Program-made: the position numbers and the translations under genes
The notes under the pieces: generated by a model
The model's database searches: none
What the model was told of the DNA's origin: nothing
Seen by the model: the letters and a program-made list of their open reading frames with translations, nothing else
NCBI GenBank assembly: GCA_019915015.1
Contig: JAHBBC010000002.1
Span: 2,852,001-2,916,000 of the forward strand
Direction: 5' to 3'
DNA: 64,000 bases
Source of the DNA: Auriscalpium vulgare
Taxonomy: Eukaryota; Basidiomycota; Agaricomycetes; Russulales; Auriscalpiaceae
In this document: positions 30,622-40,610 of the stretch, piece after piece
Layout: the number at the start of each line of letters is the position of its first letter
Numbering within the stretch: position 1 is the stretch's first letter

Positions 30622-32187
30622 ATGCCCAGGGCCGATGACTCTATAGACTCTACTGTCACAGTCCCGAACATCCCCGTTGCCCGCCTACCGCCCGAGATCC
30701 TCATCCTCATTTTTTCTATCCTCACAATCATCGAACCTCTGCCAAAGGAATCCACCAACCACAAGCACTACCGTCACATCGGTTGGCTGAAAGTCACCCA
30801 GGTCTGCCGACGATGGCGGAACATCGCCTTCGATCAGCCCATTCTCTGGGCTTCCAACGTCGCGCTCCCATCCGTGATGGGCGACCTCTGGGCCGCCGCC
30901 TTTCTCACCCGCGCCAAAAACGTGCCACTTACAGTGAATTCGTACGGTAACCCCTTCACCAAAGACCCAGAGTCCGATATCCCTTTCATCGGCGCAAATC
31001 TCGCGCAGACTAGTGCCATCATGAACCTGCACACCCACCATCATCACCTACACGCACTCGGCACGCCCGCACCGCTCCTCCACACTCTACGTCTCAACAT
31101 TTACCACCGGCGAAAAGCAGCATCTTCTTTCTCCCCTCGTAGACTGTTCGGCGGCGTGGCAGGCCTCCCGAACTTGCGGCATCTGTATCTGGCCGCACAG
31201 GAACTGCGGTTATGGAAGCCGCTGCTGCTGGAGCAGCTTGTCTCTGTCGACATCACAATTTTTGATCGTCAGTATCATGGTGCAGCGGTCGCTTCTATAC
31301 TTGCCGCGCTGGGTAGGATGCGAGGGCTTGAGCGGCTGTCGCTGATGCTGCACCTGGAGGACGCTGACGGGGTGCCGATCACGATGCTTCCGGCGCTGCA
31401 ACACCTCAACCTGCGGTTAGGCGTGCAGGATGCACGGCTCCTCCTCCCCCACCTTGCCCTTCCTGCTGACGTCCGCGTCCACTTCACCGCGGTGCTTCAC
31501 GAGTACGCAAGTGAGCTATCAACAATCTTTCCCGCAATGATGGCATGCTTCGACACCCCCATCACACGTATCGCCGTCCAGCAGGATACGCCCGACAAAG
31601 ATTTCCCATGGACCATGAACTTCGCGGAGGTTGCTGCATGGCACAGCGGGGATACAGAAGGCGCGCCCGCTCTGGTGGCCCGGTTTGAAGAGTGGGAGGA
31701 CGTCCCCAGTGTGTTGGGATCTCTCCCGTCAACACATCTTGAGGTGCTGACCATTGGAGGCGATGTCTGCGACGCGGCATGGCTCGATCTGCTTGGGAGC
31801 GCACCGCGGCTGCGCCACGTCACGGTCAAGGGCGAGGCGGTTCCCTCGTTCTGCGCCGCGTTCGAGCGCGCGCCGGGCGTCCTGCCTGCGCTCTCCACGC
31901 TCGTGGTCAACGTCCATGGCCGCCCACGGGCTAGGAGCATTCTGATGGATGCCCTGCCGCGGTTCTTCGTTGCCCGGAATGCGCTGAGGGAACTGGAGGT
32001 GGTAGGGTGTGATGAGGATGAGGCGTGCGCGCGCGCGCTGCGGGAGACCGTTCCGAGCCTGGTGATTCGATGGCGCAAGGCAACTCCCGAGGAGGAGGGC
32101 GAGGTGTACGAGGAAGAGGGGGACGAAGAGGAAGAGGACGCGACAATATCTGATTCTGACGAGTCCGAATTGGAGGATGGGGCCTGA
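30622..32187 (+). CDS. F-box-like protein, family A copy 5
   Basis: Intact 521-aa frame from the ATG at 30622 (MPRADDSIDSTVTV). The longer upstream frame is discarded because a leader intron at 30565-30618 (GTGAGT...CAG) ends three bases before this ATG, as in other copies. F-box about residues 14-75 (IPVARLPPEILILIF, WLKVTQVCRRWRNIAF, LWASNVALPS). Blocks: FLTRAKNVPLTV, LFGGVAGLPNLRHLYL, LLLEQLVSVDIT, RLRHVTVKG and ETVPSLVIRW, then an acidic tail (EEEGEVYEEEGDEEEE). Closest to copy 7 and to the pseudogene at 22003. It is a presumed SCF substrate receptor. Confidence 0.86.
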   Translation: MPRADDSIDSTVTVPNIPVARLPPEILILIFSILTIIEPLPKESTNHKHYRHIGWLKVTQVCRRWRNIAFDQPILWASNVALPSVMGDLWAAAFLTRAKNVPLTVNSYGNPFTKDPESDIPFIGANLAQTSAIMNLHTHHHHLHALGTPAPLLHTLRLNIYHRRKAASSFSPRRLFGGVAGLPNLRHLYLAAQELRLWKPLLLEQLVSVDITIFDRQYHGAAVASILAALGRMRGLERLSLMLHLEDADGVPITMLPALQHLNLRLGVQDARLLLPHLALPADVRVHFTAVLHEYASELSTIFPAMMACFDTPITRIAVQQDTPDKDFPWTMNFAEVAAWHSGDTEGAPALVARFEEWEDVPSVLGSLPSTHLEVLTIGGDVCDAAWLDLLGSAPRLRHVTVKGEAVPSFCAAFERAPGVLPALSTLVVNVHGRPRARSILMDALPRFFVARNALRELEVVGCDEDEACARALRETVPSLVIRWRKATPEEEGEVYEEEGDEEEEDATISDSDESELEDGA

Positions 32188-32440
32188 GGCCGGTCAGGAA
32201 AGTGCGTAAGGTCTACATGCAAAGACAGTACATATTTTGAGCATCTTTGTCCCATGTATTGCCAGCTACTATCCGCCTTTATCTCACCTGTCTCACTGCA
32301 TCGTACACTTTCTAGACGCGCCGCAGTCAGTCATATATCAATTTGAATTCAGAGAAGGGAATGCTACGATAATTGACGAAACAAATGCGTGTCGGGGTGA
32401 GCGCGAGGGTTTCCTCGGACGACACAAAGAGTTTTCGGGC
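32188..32440. other. 3' flank of F-box copy 5
   Basis: Begins GAGGCCGGTCAGGAA, the conserved post-stop sequence of the subgroup. No gene. Confidence 0.4.
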
Positions 32441-33330
32441 GAATCGCCAATCTGACTGAGGTTGAGCTGAGCGAGTGCACTATGAGGATAAAGTTGCGCA
32501 CGACTGACCATATGAAGCGGGCACATCGTCTTGACATCATTCGGACACAGATGGGGAACAGAGTTGCGCGCGCTCCATCGATATCGAACGATGTGCGCAT
32601 AATCTAGCTTGCTGTGGGAGGATTGGGGCGAGAAGACAATGTCGCAAAGCCACACCATGCATATTGCCTGGCAACGTGGAATTGCAATGGGACACTGGTG
32701 ACCCAGCGGCTCGGAGTTGATAGTGCAGAGCGTTAGGCGCCGCGGTCCAGATGCTAGTATGCTTTGGACATTGGTGAGTTCGGCTGCTCTCGTAGTGCGA
32801 TGACATTGGATTGCGCTGATGAACGGATCACAATGTTAGAAACTTTCTCTGAAGTTTGATCTGACGACGTACCTGTGCATACAGTCTTGCGGACAAGGCA
32901 TACTGTAAATCAAGGTTCGTGCGCTGGAGATACACACAGTAGCCAATAGGGCACCGCGAATATGTCACCGCAGAGAATCCTGCCAAGGAGAAGCACGGTC
33001 AGCAAGGGTGTCCGGCATTGAAACGACGGATGTACACGCACCAAACGCAAATACGGCCCTCTCCTCGTGAATACCACCTCCCGTCCCAATCCCATTCCAT
33101 TAAAAACCACAAGATTCGTCGGCAAGCGGCCTTGACGCGATGGAGGGTGTACAGATGTCTCTGCGGAGAACTAGAGTCTAGAACCGCTGCCAGTAGAGAG
33201 TCCAGTGGCGATTCTAGAGATCGTTGAATATAGTACTCGCAACACACTCACCAGCGTGGAAGCACTGGCGTCGGTGATCTGAGAATAGTTACTCATGGAG
33301 AGCGATGGGCAGGCCCAAGGGAGTCCGAGC
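32440..33330 (-). repeat. decayed gene copy (relic family R), copy 1
   Basis: Read on the minus strand it matches 48000-48500 and 37390-38400: an ATGAGTAACTATTCTCAGAT start after CATCGCTCTCC, a GTGAGT...CAG intron, then CCCTCCATCGCGTCAAGGCCGC, then a GTGCGTGTAC intron, and GATTCTCTGCGGTGACATAT. Repeated intron/exon borders suggest a former multi-exon gene. Stops occur in the exons of all copies. The family is not recognised. Confidence 0.5.
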
Positions 33331-33440
33331 AGGAGGTCAGTAAAGGGCAGCGACTTGAGAACACGGAGTCGGGCGGCCGGCCTCGGGCCGCGCAACCGGG
33401 TAGCCGGCGGCTGCTCCCACTGTACTCAGCTGACCGGGCC

Positions 33441-33471
33441 AGTCGACAACGACGGCGACGACGACGACGAC
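33441..33471. repeat. GAC trinucleotide tract
   Basis: Run of (GAC)n-like units (ACGACGGCGACGACGACGAC) just 5' of the leader intron of the broken F-box copy. Confidence 0.8.
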
Positions 33472-33558
33472 GAGCTCCTCGCGCGATGCCCGTAAGCACC
33501 GTCAGCTCGTCACAGGGATCTACTCATCTGTTATCCTCAGATAACTCATTCGACACGC

Positions 33559-35048
33559 ATGCATCCTGACGTCCCCGTTGACCGCCTGCCGCCGGAAATC
33601 CTCAACGTCATCTTCTCCATCCTCTCCTCAATTGACCCGCCTCACTCAAAACGATCCCGAGCCGCACACCGCAAGCGCAAGTACCAACTAGGATGGTTGA
33701 ACATCACCCACGTCTGCCAGCGCTGGCGCACCATCGCCCTCTGCGACGCCACTCTCTGGGCATCCAACGTCGCGCTCCCATCCGTTCTCGGCGACTGCTG
33801 GGCCGCCACCTTTGTCGCCCGCTCCAAGAACGTGCCGCTTACAGTTTGGTGCAAAAATCTTTCCTCTGACCTCCCCCCTGCCGAGGCGCTCTCCGATACC
33901 TCGTTCATCGGCGCCAATATCGCTACCATTACGCACCTGCGCCCGTCCATTTATCATCCACGCACACTCCGCACGCCCTCCCCGCTCCTTCACACCCTGA
34001 TCATCAAAACGTACGAGGACGAACGCCTCCTCCCGGATGCCCCGCCCGTGTTCTGCGGCGCAGCAGGCCTGCCGGAGTTGCGGCACCTGTCTGTGATCAC
34101 ATATGGACCGCGGAACTAGACTCCATTGCTCCTCGCGCAGCTCGTCTCGGTTGACATGGCCTTTCTCGTCCAGCTGACCGGCGCAGAGCTTGCCTCCATT
34201 CTTGCCCCGCTGGGGAGGATGCCCGCGCTGGAGCGGCTCTCGCTGCGAGTGCTAGGCCCGGCGGACACTAGCGGGGTGCCGGTCGCCCTGCTGCCGGCAC
34301 TGCGACACCTCACCCTGGGCGAGACTGTCAATAAAGCACTGCCCATCCTCGCGCATCTCGCACTTCCTGCAGGTGTCCGTGTCAGTTGCGTTGTCAACTG
34401 GGGCGGGGGTGTGGCGGCCCAACTCGCAACGCTCTTCTCCGCGATGATCGCATGGGCGCACGCTGCCGTCATCTCGCGTGTCGATGTCGATGTCAAGCTG
34501 GCTGCGGCCCCCGACTGCGAGCTCGATGTGGAGGTGGGTGCATGGCGCAGCGGAAATACGGACGGCGCGCCCGCTCTGACGGTTCGGTTCAGCGGGTGGT
34601 GGAATGTTCCCGCCGTCTTGATGTCCGTTGCCTCGACGCACCTGGAGGCGCTCGCTATCGGAGGCGATGCACCCGACGCGGCGTGGCTCGATTCCCTCGG
34701 GAGCGTACCTCGGCTGCGCCACATCACGCTCGAAGCCTCGAAGATGGCGCGGTGCTCCCGTTCTGCGCCGCGCTCGAGCGAGCGGTGGGTTTCCTGCCTG
34801 CGCTCTCCACGCTCGTGGTCAATGTCCGAGGCCACCCACGGGATAGGAGCATTATAATGGACGCATTGCCGCGGTGCCTCGCTTCACGGAATGCGCTGAG
34901 GGAGTTGCAGGTGGTAGGGTATGATGAGGATGAGGCATGCGCGCGCGCACTGCGGGAGGTGGTGCCTGTGCCTGGCCTGGCGATTTTGTGGCGCTGCCAG
35001 TGGGATGATATCACGGCGAGGAGGACGAGGACGATGAAGATGACCTAA
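33559..35048 (+). pseudogene. family A F-box copy with nonsense codon and 8-bp duplication
   Basis: Starts MHPDVPVDRLPPEIL after a leader intron at 33492-33540 (GTAAGCACC...CAG, same donor as copy 3). The F-box is intact. A TAG at 34117-34119 interrupts the segment that in paralogs reads up to LLLEQLVSVD, and the same frame continues at once (LLLAQLVSVDMAF). A second lesion lies at 34729-34743: CTCGAAG is tandemly repeated with period 8, shifting the frame; without the extra copy the text would read HITLEDGAVLPFCAALERA. The last frame ends at 35048 with VVPVPGLAILW. A truncated 186-aa F-box product is possible. Confidence 0.88.
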
Positions 35049-35268
35049 ATTCCTATGGTAGGGCCTCAGAATCGGAGAAGGATGACTCGTCCAAGGAAGC
35101 GCAATGAGGCCAGTAAGGAATGCGCGTGCGGGGGTACATGTAAAAGGTAAGAACAGTTCGAGATTTTTGGCATCCTTTGGTTGCGCCGCTCTAGCTAACT
35201 CACCCGTCTCAGTTACAGCGCTTGGGTCATCCCTGTGTTCACAAGAAATTGTAAATCTTGTTGTCAAA

Positions 35269-36956
35269 TTAATTTGAGGAATTGCTACAACGAATTACGG
35301 AAGACTGCAAAGACGCGGCCTCGCGGCCTTGCGGGGTCGATATGGCGGCTTTCTCCATCTGCCACTCAACCAGTAGCCCCAGCACCGCCTCTTTCATCCT
35401 GCTCGCAAACCTGTCGTCGACGTTGCACGCCACCACATCTAGCACGTCCAGCACAAGCCCGGCGCGCGCGCGCGCAGCGAGACACCGCGCCAACGCATCT
35501 GCAAGCTCGTGCGTCTCCCCCTCGCTGCCCACGCAGAATTCCTCCCCTACAATCACGAGCGCAGAGAGCACGGGGAGGAAACCATCGGGGTCGAGCGCGA
35601 CCGTGGAGCAGAATGGCAGCGCGGCACCGTCCGCGAGCACGATGCGGCGGAGCATGGGCGCGTATCGCAGCTCCTCCGGCCACGCGGTGCCCATCTCGCT
35701 GCCGCGCACGACGAGCTCGCGGAGGTGCACCGAATCAAGGGTGTCCAGTGCGGCTCCGAGCAGGTCCCGCGTGAGTCTGTCGCTGCGTTGGAAGGCCAGC
35801 GCAAGCGCGGGTGCGCCGTCACGCCATGCGCTCACGTCGACTATGAGACCTCCGCTGTGGTGCAATTGGTCTGCGGCCGGATGGATGCGGATGCGGGTTA
35901 TGGGGGAAGAGTCGGTGTCGATGCATGTGGCGGCGGCGCTGAAGAATGCGTGGAGGTCCGCGGATGGGTATGTGTCCAGCTGGCAACGCACAGCGGCAGT
36001 CGTAGGAAGGGCAATGTGCGCAAGGATGCGGGCGGCATGAGCGACGGTTGTCTCCAATTCAAGCTCGCGCAGCTTTGAAAGCGCAACGACGGGTTGTTGC
36101 GCCGCTCCGGTCTTGCCGAGCTCCAGCTCCAGCGCAATGTGCTCCAGCGCGGGCATCCGGCCGAGGGCATGGAGCATTTCGGCGAACTCCTCGCCGTCGA
36201 CGGTGCGGCTGGCGCTGCTGATGGTGACGTCAAGCGAGGTGAGATGTACAAGGAGGAGGGACGTCCACGGCAGCGGCCTGTCTACACGTATGTGCAGGTG
36301 GCGCAGGGCGGACGCATTGGCGGCACCCCCGAGCAGGTCCTCCGGGAGGGCGGGAGGTATGGGCGCATCGAGGTCGGACCGCTTGAGGACCCGGCGCCTG
36401 CCATCGACGTATGTGAGGTGGAGGGTCTCCAAGAGCGGCGCGGGGGCACACAACACGCGCGTGATGGTCTCGCTGGAAATGAGGCGCAATTCGCGTGTGC
36501 GCGCGAGATTATCGCGGAGGAATGTGAGCTCGGCGGGTCGCAAAGGGCGTAATACTGCGAAGAAATTACGCGGGTTGTAGGCGTTTGTGATTGTCAGAGG
36601 GGCGTCTTGTGCGCGGGCGAGGAAGACTTCAGCCCAGCGGGCGCCGAGCGGGAATCGCACGGTGAGACCGGATGCCCATAGCGAGGGGGCTTCCAGGGCA
36701 ATATTCCGCCAATACTGACAGACGTGAGTGACCTGCAGCCACCCCAGGCTGTGTTCTGTGCCCCCTGACCTGGTCTCGTGTCCCCCGGGCTGGTCCTCAG
36801 AGGAAAGGATGGAGAAGATGTGGGCGAGGATCTCGGGAACGAGGCGTGCGATGGGAAGGCGGGCGTTGTGCTGGACGGTTGACGAGATCAGATCTGCAAT
36901 CGATCGCGATAATTCTGAAGGCTCACCTTACTCCTCTCTTCACGGGAAACACTCAT
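35269..36956 (-). CDS. F-box-like protein, family A copy 6, with 5' coding intron
   Basis: The long minus-strand exon 36893-35269 carries a complete F-box (LPIARLVPEILAHIF, WLQVTHVCQYWRNIAL, LWASGLTV) and all later blocks (FLARAQDAPLTI, LLGGAANASALRHLHI, KEAVLGLLVEW), but has no ATG in its first third; the first frame-start candidate at 36660 is GTG. A model with exon 36956-36932 (MSVSREER) and a 38-nt intron 36931-36894 (GTAAGG...CAG) joins in phase 1 and restores a start, giving 549 aa. The intron is shorter than most here. The alternative is loss of the ATG. Here the usual leader intron appears to have become part of the coding sequence (inference). Confidence 0.65.
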
Positions 36957-37389
36957 GGAAAGAAAAAACCAGAGGTTGAGCAAGGTCGTTTCAATGTGTG
37001 CGACTAGCGCACAGGAATAAGTATTGGTCGAAGCCAAAAGACGGGAGGCAGCGCACGCACCCTCGTGGTGCACCCAATCAGCCGCCATCGATACCCTGCC
37101 ATCCGTTCACGCCATTGGCTATGACCGGACCGTGCGCTCGTCGGCAAGTAAGAAGATGTCCTGTTTTTGTCCTGTCTTTCTGGTTGTTCACGCGTAAGTT
37201 TGTGGACGATGAAGACGTCACCAAAGCAAGTCCGCAGGGTAAGAGGCAGCCAGACTGAGATACAGTCAGTGAAGAAAAGGGCCGGCGAGGCGCCGATTCA
37301 GACTCGAACACGCGGCCCGAGTCCCGACTCAACGCGCTGGAGTTCAAACTTCAAACTGACAACAGCCTCCACTGCTTCCTTAGCCCTCT
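36957..37389. other. upstream region, no gene
   Basis: Promoter side of copy 6. No recognisable coding sequence. Confidence 0.35.
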
Positions 37390-38760
37390 TCGTCGCTCTC
37401 CACGATTCAAACGACTCAATGACCGACGCCAAACTTGTCCGGACGTCGCTCAGTGGTGGATATCTCATCGGTCGCTGGCCGGCTCTGCCAGCAGTTCTTC
37501 GCGATTTCTGCGACACCGTCGACGTCAGGACCGTCCGGTGATTTGGAATGGAGTTACAATACACCGGAACTTGATGTGTCGACGAGAAAATGGGCCATAT
37601 TTGATTTGGTGTGTGTGCACCGTTGCTTTCCCGGACACCCTCGCTGACCGCACTTTCACTTCGCAGGATTCTCTATGAGGACATATCCCTTTTGTCTCCT
37701 GCGTATGTATCGAGCGTACGATTTTCTAATTGCGGTAACTCATTCGTGGGTCCATAAGGAATGCACAGTACTGAGTACGCCGTCAAATCAATCTCCCACT
37801 TACGTATCCCCCGCCCCCGTGCTGCAGGGCCCCTTCAACGCCCGCCCGCACATCGAGAGTCAGCGCTTCTGCTTCTTCGCCCGCCAGCTGCGCGATCCTC
37901 CACCGCGCGGAGGACCAGGATCGCCACTGCCAGCGAGCCACCTCACGTTCGTCACCGCCTTGAGTCCCGCGCGAGTCAAGCCGGACGAAAGACCGTAAAG
38001 TACTGTATGAATGCATCCCGCGGTGCGTGTTCATTATCTTTCCCTGTCCGGATATTTGGTATTGACAGCTCTACAGGAATTTTTGCTATCACGGGGATCC
38101 TTCAGTCTGACCGTCGAGCCATGAGAGTGCCATCCGACCTCTGCCAGTCTCTTCTACGGTCCGCGCAGTCACGCAAAGTCATCCCGATGTGTCCGTCACT
38201 GCGCTTTCACTAGATGCGTTCATGAATCTCGTCGCACGAGGAAGCGGAGGCGCGCTACAGAAGAGGTCCGCACCCCGGGCGCACATGGCGCGGTCAGTCC
38301 TGCGCAATTTTCTCTTCATAGTGCCGCTCAGCTTGGTTTCAGCAGGTTGGTGACTTCGGGCGCGTATTCCCCCAGAGCAAGTCGCCCCATCTCGACCTGC
38401 CGGGCCAGATATTCCGTTCAACTGCCCACTGCTCTACTGCGAGAGCCGAGCCCCTGATGGCGCGCGCTGGTATTATCGACTGCGACGGCCCACGCCGAAC
38501 GCCATATCAATAATCGCAGACATGCTCGTCCATTCCCTCTTCTTGTAGGTGCCCGACCATTCGCCCTCCACTTGGCGAAGTCCACCGGTAATTGGACTGC
38601 CGTGCGGTTGCACTGGACGCGCGCAGCACCGCAGGATTGTCCACCACGAGACCTACCGCCCGCCGAAACAGCTACGATGTCCGACCGCTCCAGCTCGAAT
38701 TCGGCGCGCAGGACCTCGACGCGCCGCGCGGATCATCGACCGGACAGCGGCCGGTAACAG
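37390..38760 (+). repeat. relic family R, copy 2
   Basis: Shares with copies 1 and 3: the ATGACCGACGCC start region, the GTGTGTGTGC...CGCAG intron followed by GATTCTCTATGAGGACATAT, TACGCCGTCAAATCAA, GTGCGCAATTYTCT-like text near 38310, and ACGATTCGCCCTCCA-like text near 38560. The exons are not open throughout. Confidence 0.5.
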
Positions 38761-39361
38761 GGACAGACCATGCCACAGCGATGGGCCACAAAACAGTCAC
38801 ACCTCCGCCCAATTTTTGTTCGCATGCACGCTCTCCTTTCATGCACACAAACGCGACATTTTATTTGGGACGACAGCTCGTGCAGGCATGGCCTGGCGGT
38901 CGAGCGAGGCGGCCGGCGTCGGCAGCGGGGCCTACATGCTGAAGGCTGAGAGGGACTGTAGGCGCAGGCCCAACATTCACAAATTCTCGCCACAGCACTT
39001 AACAGCTGTGCAACTTCTCTTCCGAGACAGCGGCAAGGTGATGAACAACCAGGGACTGCGAAGGTATGCCTTTTCGTTGACGCGGCAGTCTGAGCGTTGT
39101 TCATGCAGGCTTACGTTGGCGACATCGACGTCAAGCATGGTGCTTCGCGTATCCTCCCGGCGTGGCGTCCATGCCTCAACGGCATTCCATCATTTAACTG
39201 ATTGGACCGGCCTCCAAAGGTCGGTCCTATTGTCATATACGTTCGACTTGGCACTCAACCTTCGCATATGTTGAACCTATCAATGTATGGACATTGCCTT
39301 GAACAGTGCACTTTAACTGATGTCCTCATGCTTCCATATGACGACCGACACGTCCGCTAGA
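38761..39361. other. spacer before methyltransferase copy 3
   Basis: No gene. The last 80 bp resemble the promoter of methyltransferase copy 1. Confidence 0.4.
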
Positions 39362-39369
39362 CATAAATA
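39362..39369 (+). promoter_or_regulatory. TATA-like CATAAATA, methyltransferase copy 3
   Basis: Starts exactly 45 bp upstream of the ATG at 39407, in GCTAGACATAAATA, as in the two intact copies. Confidence 0.75.
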
Positions 39370-39406
39370 CGGGTCATACATCATGGCTACATACTTTGCG
39401 CTCGCC

Positions 39407-40191
39407 ATGTCTCTTCTCCGCGCGTACCTGATGCTAATCGCCTTACTCTGCCATCAAGCCACCATGTTCGAGCCGAGCCGGGCTTCTTCCGACGAGCGGG
39501 AGCGGGCCGCACGCAAATCGTCCCCGTCGCTTTTTGAACGAACGCTCAGGCCCGTGGTTGCTGGGTTCCGTGTACGTATACGCATCCGCTGCCCCGTATC
39601 TTCGATCATGTACCAGTGCTCACTCTGACGAGGCACAGCTTTTCGTCGGTGTAGTGTTGTCCCTCGAAACGGCTGCAAACTACGCCGCCGCGACACCGTC
39701 CAGTCACCGCATTCTCCAAGCGCATCTTCGCTCTGTTGCCCATGTCCATCCCCGAACCGTCCACCCCGCCTCTCTTCCTCATCGCAGCACTCGCCATCGT
39801 CCTCGGCTGCATCCTCCGCGTTCTCTCCTTCAATGCGATGAAGGGTCTCTTCACCTACGAGGTTTCGCTCTCCGCGCGCCACAAGCTCGTCACATCCGGG
39901 CCATACGCCGTCGTGCGCCACCCGGGCTACAGCGCCCTGCTCCTCGTGCACTTCACCTTGCCACTGCTGTGCCTCGTGCCGGGAAGCGGCAGCTGGTGGT
40001 GGGGCGCGGGCGTCGCGCACTCGCGCCTGGGGCACGCGGTCGCCGGCGCGTGGGCGGCGCTGCTCGGGCATGTAACGCTGATTGTGCGCAGGGCGTTCGC
40101 GGAGGACGTGCTGCTGCACGAGTTGTTTGGGAAGGAGTGGGAGGCGTATGCGAGGAGGGTGCAGTGCAGGTTCATCCCGGGGCTGTTCTGA
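39407..40191 (+). pseudogene. isoprenylcysteine methyltransferase-like copy 3, 4-bp frameshift
   Basis: Exon 1 39407-39571 (MSLLRAYLMLIALL), intron GTACGT...CAG, exon 2 39639-40191. Exon 2 is 553 nt against 549 in copies 1 and 2. The extra TCAC is at about 39704-39707 (CCAG-TCAC-CGCATTCTCC). The frame is therefore broken after ETAANYAAATPSS. Downstream the frame is fully conserved (GPYAVVRHPGYSA, EDVLLHELFGKEWEAYARRV, RFIPG). Either the gene is newly dead, or translation starts at the ATG at 39736 and gives a shorter protein lacking the first membrane segments, or the 4 bases are a sequence error. Confidence 0.75.
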
Positions 40192-40610
40192 CTGGTGCGT
40201 GCGTAAGGGCCAGGAAGTCCGTCACGATAGCTGATTGACCCTCAAGCAGGATGCATAGCACCCTCATCGTGGCGTGTCGCGGGAAGCGGAGCCCGAGTAC
40301 TTGGGACTTGGCTTTTCTGCGACAGGCGTCCTAGACGTGAAGCGATTGGGACTGGGGCGGCGGAGTTTTCGGACGCGGTTCTGGAGGGCGCCATTCTCGC
40401 CCTCGCAGACATCCGTATGTGCCAATACATAGACATTAATATGCGGCGCCGGGCTCAAAATGTACTGTAAAAAAGTGATCGTGGACTCAATCTAAACTTC
40501 ATGTGTACCACTCCGCACGGGGGAGCGATGGCTACAAGAGCGTGCACGAATATTGGCGACCTAGGGCAAGAGGTCTTGGTGGTCGGGTACCTGCGCTGCC
40601 CTCTGCTCGC
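40192..40610. repeat. duplicated 3' flank of methyltransferase copy 3
   Basis: Collinear with 14362-14760. A 24-bp piece near 40400 (CTCGCCCTCGCAGACATCCG) is present here and absent there. Confidence 0.7.

Noticed and set aside
36660..36660. Start codon of F-box copy 6 at 36660
   Set aside because: The codon is GTG and lies inside the conserved family sequence; the F-box is encoded in frame upstream.
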